From Gemmatimonadales bacterium (GTDB taxonomy: Bacteria > Gemmatimonadota > Gemmatimonadetes > Gemmatimonadales > GWC2-71-9): 32,870 bases of DNA. The position numbers were made by a program, and so were the translations under genes. Positions 31,908 to 32,870 of this stretch are shown here, piece after piece. Where the stretch lies: contig JACCQZ010000046.1 in NCBI GenBank assembly GCA_013813875.1, positions 1 through 32,870 on the forward strand, given 5' to 3'. The notes under the pieces were generated by a model, which had not been told where the DNA came from, ran no database searches, and was given only the letters and a program-made list of their open reading frames with translations. Within the stretch, counting starts at the first letter, position 1. Each line of letters begins with the position of its first letter.

Positions 31908-32813
31908 GTGGCCCGGGTTCTCCTCATCACCAACCCCGCCGCGGCCCGCACCCAGCCGCGTACGGTGGGGGCGGTGATGCGGGCGTTGCGCTCCGCCGGC
32001 TGGAGCGCCGAGGTGCTCGCCACCGGCGGCCCCGGCGACGCCCGTAGTCTCGCCGAGTACGGCGTGGCCCAGGGCGTGGACGTGGTGGCGGTGTTCGGCG
32101 GAGACGGCACCACGATGCAGGCGGCTGCCGCTCTGGTGGGCACTGAAGTGAGCCTTGGAGTGATACCGGGCGGCACCGGAAATCTCCTGGCCGGCAACCT
32201 GCGGATCCCCGCCTCTCCCGAGCGGGCCGCTCGCGCGCTGATTGCCGGCAAACCCCGTCCCTTCGACCTCGGCCGGATGGAACGGCCCGGCGGGCCGCTC
32301 TACTTCGCGGTGGCCTGCGGCGCCGGCTACGACGCCCGGGTCATGGCGGGGACGCTGTCCGAGCACAAGCGGCGCTGGGGCATGGCGGCCTACGTCGCCA
32401 CGACGCTCCGCCTCATCGGCGACATCCGCAGCACCGCCCACCTCATCACCATTGACGGCGTCGAATACGACGCCCATGCCGCCATGGTGCTGGTGGCCAA
32501 CTGCGGCGAGGTGATTCCGCCGTTCGTGAGGCTGCGCCCCGGTATTCGCCCCGATGACGGTCTGCTGGATGTGGTGGTGATGCAGGCCAACAGCTTCGGA
32601 CAGAGCGTCCGGGCGGTCTGGGACCTGCTTCGCGATGCCCCGGGTGTTGATGGTGAAGACACCTACGTCGGATACGCGACGGGCCGGGACATCCGGGTGG
32701 AGAGCTTCCCGGTCCAGCCGGTGCAGCTCGACGGGGAGCCGGGCGGGGAGACACCCTTCACGGCCAAAGTCGTACCCGGGGCGATCCGGATCATCATGCC
32801 GGCGCTTCCCTGA
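31908..32813 (+). CDS. Diacylglycerol kinase family lipid kinase
   Basis: A 301-residue lipid kinase of the DAGK/YegS/DgkB superfamily. The nucleotide-binding signature GGDGT is at residues 64-68 and GVIPGGTGNLLAGNL follows near 82. The C-terminal beta-sandwich includes VRLRPGIRPDDGLLDVVVM, where metal- and lipid-binding residues lie. It phosphorylates a lipid alcohol such as diacylglycerol or a sphingoid base; which one is unknown. The GTG at 31908 is the next codon after the tamB stop, with GGGA about eight bases before it. Coupling with tamB suggests a role in envelope lipid supply. Confidence 0.88.
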   Translation: MARVLLITNPAAARTQPRTVGAVMRALRSAGWSAEVLATGGPGDARSLAEYGVAQGVDVVAVFGGDGTTMQAAAALVGTEVSLGVIPGGTGNLLAGNLRIPASPERAARALIAGKPRPFDLGRMERPGGPLYFAVACGAGYDARVMAGTLSEHKRRWGMAAYVATTLRLIGDIRSTAHLITIDGVEYDAHAAMVLVANCGEVIPPFVRLRPGIRPDDGLLDVVVMQANSFGQSVRAVWDLLRDAPGVDGEDTYVGYATGRDIRVESFPVQPVQLDGEPGGETPFTAKVVPGAIRIIMPALP

Positions 32814-32870
32814 GGCATGGCGCCGGGGCGAGGACTGACTAATTTCTGGGGGTCTGCTGCCGCCCTGAGC
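32814..32870. other. Window end, no feature seen
   Basis: The 57 bases after the lipid kinase show no terminator hairpin with a T run, no start with a ribosome binding site and no repeat. Confidence 0.5.

Noticed and set aside
1-32870. CRISPR array
   Set aside because: The tandem units at 10507 and 21730 are 7-8 bases with no spacers, and no cas genes are present.

Overview
This window is a GC-rich (about two thirds G+C by eye) chromosomal stretch from a Gram-negative-type bacterium. The envelope evidence is an Omp85 (TamA-like) barrel, a TamB protein, a periplasmic class C penicillin-binding protein and several lipoproteins. The gene families and order, the short primary-type sigma factor without region 1.1, and the repeat load suggest Gemmatimonadota or a related soil/sediment phylum. 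That placement is inference; no rRNA is present to test it.

Layout, left to right. 1-4383: a GT4 glycosyltransferase, oligopeptidase B and a PrcB-domain lipoprotein. 4695-6877: a YIP1 membrane protein split by one extra C, then an M48 lipoprotein metalloprotease. 6887-12103: a minus-strand VWA protein with a downstream small lipoprotein, a plus-strand MFS exporter and cytidylate-kinase-like gene, and a minus-strand MoxR/magnesium-chelatase-type AAA ATPase, the likely partner of the VWA protein. 12313-12483: a 56-residue lipoprotein with its own promoter candidate and a clear rho-independent terminator. 12542-19854: a long minus-strand run, read in transcription order as sigma factor, LON-domain protein, glcD, glcE, glcF, HAD phosphatase and ygfZ. 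Most junctions from the LON gene onward overlap. Together they look like glycolate oxidation to glyoxylate, with a possible phosphoglycolate phosphatase and an Fe-S maintenance protein. 20093-21726: pduO-type cobalamin adenosyltransferase and aroB, overlapping. 21848-24928: a TrxR-like ferredoxin-NADP reductase, SixA and DacB. 25017-25246: a decayed ABC permease. 25354-32813: tamA-like, tamB and a lipid kinase, back to back.

The most unusual aspect is not a gene but the repeats. At least nine short elements of four sequence types sit between genes, and most are long imperfect hairpins: a CACAGAG type, a GTCGAAG type, an AAGTGACA type, and a palindrome with ends GTCACC/GGTGAC. One palindrome lies in frame inside glcF, one touches the dacB start codon, and one AAGTGACA array supplies the 3' end and stop codon of the cytidylate-kinase-like gene. 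I found no CRISPR array, phage, insertion sequence or complete tRNA, and no defence or biosynthetic cluster.
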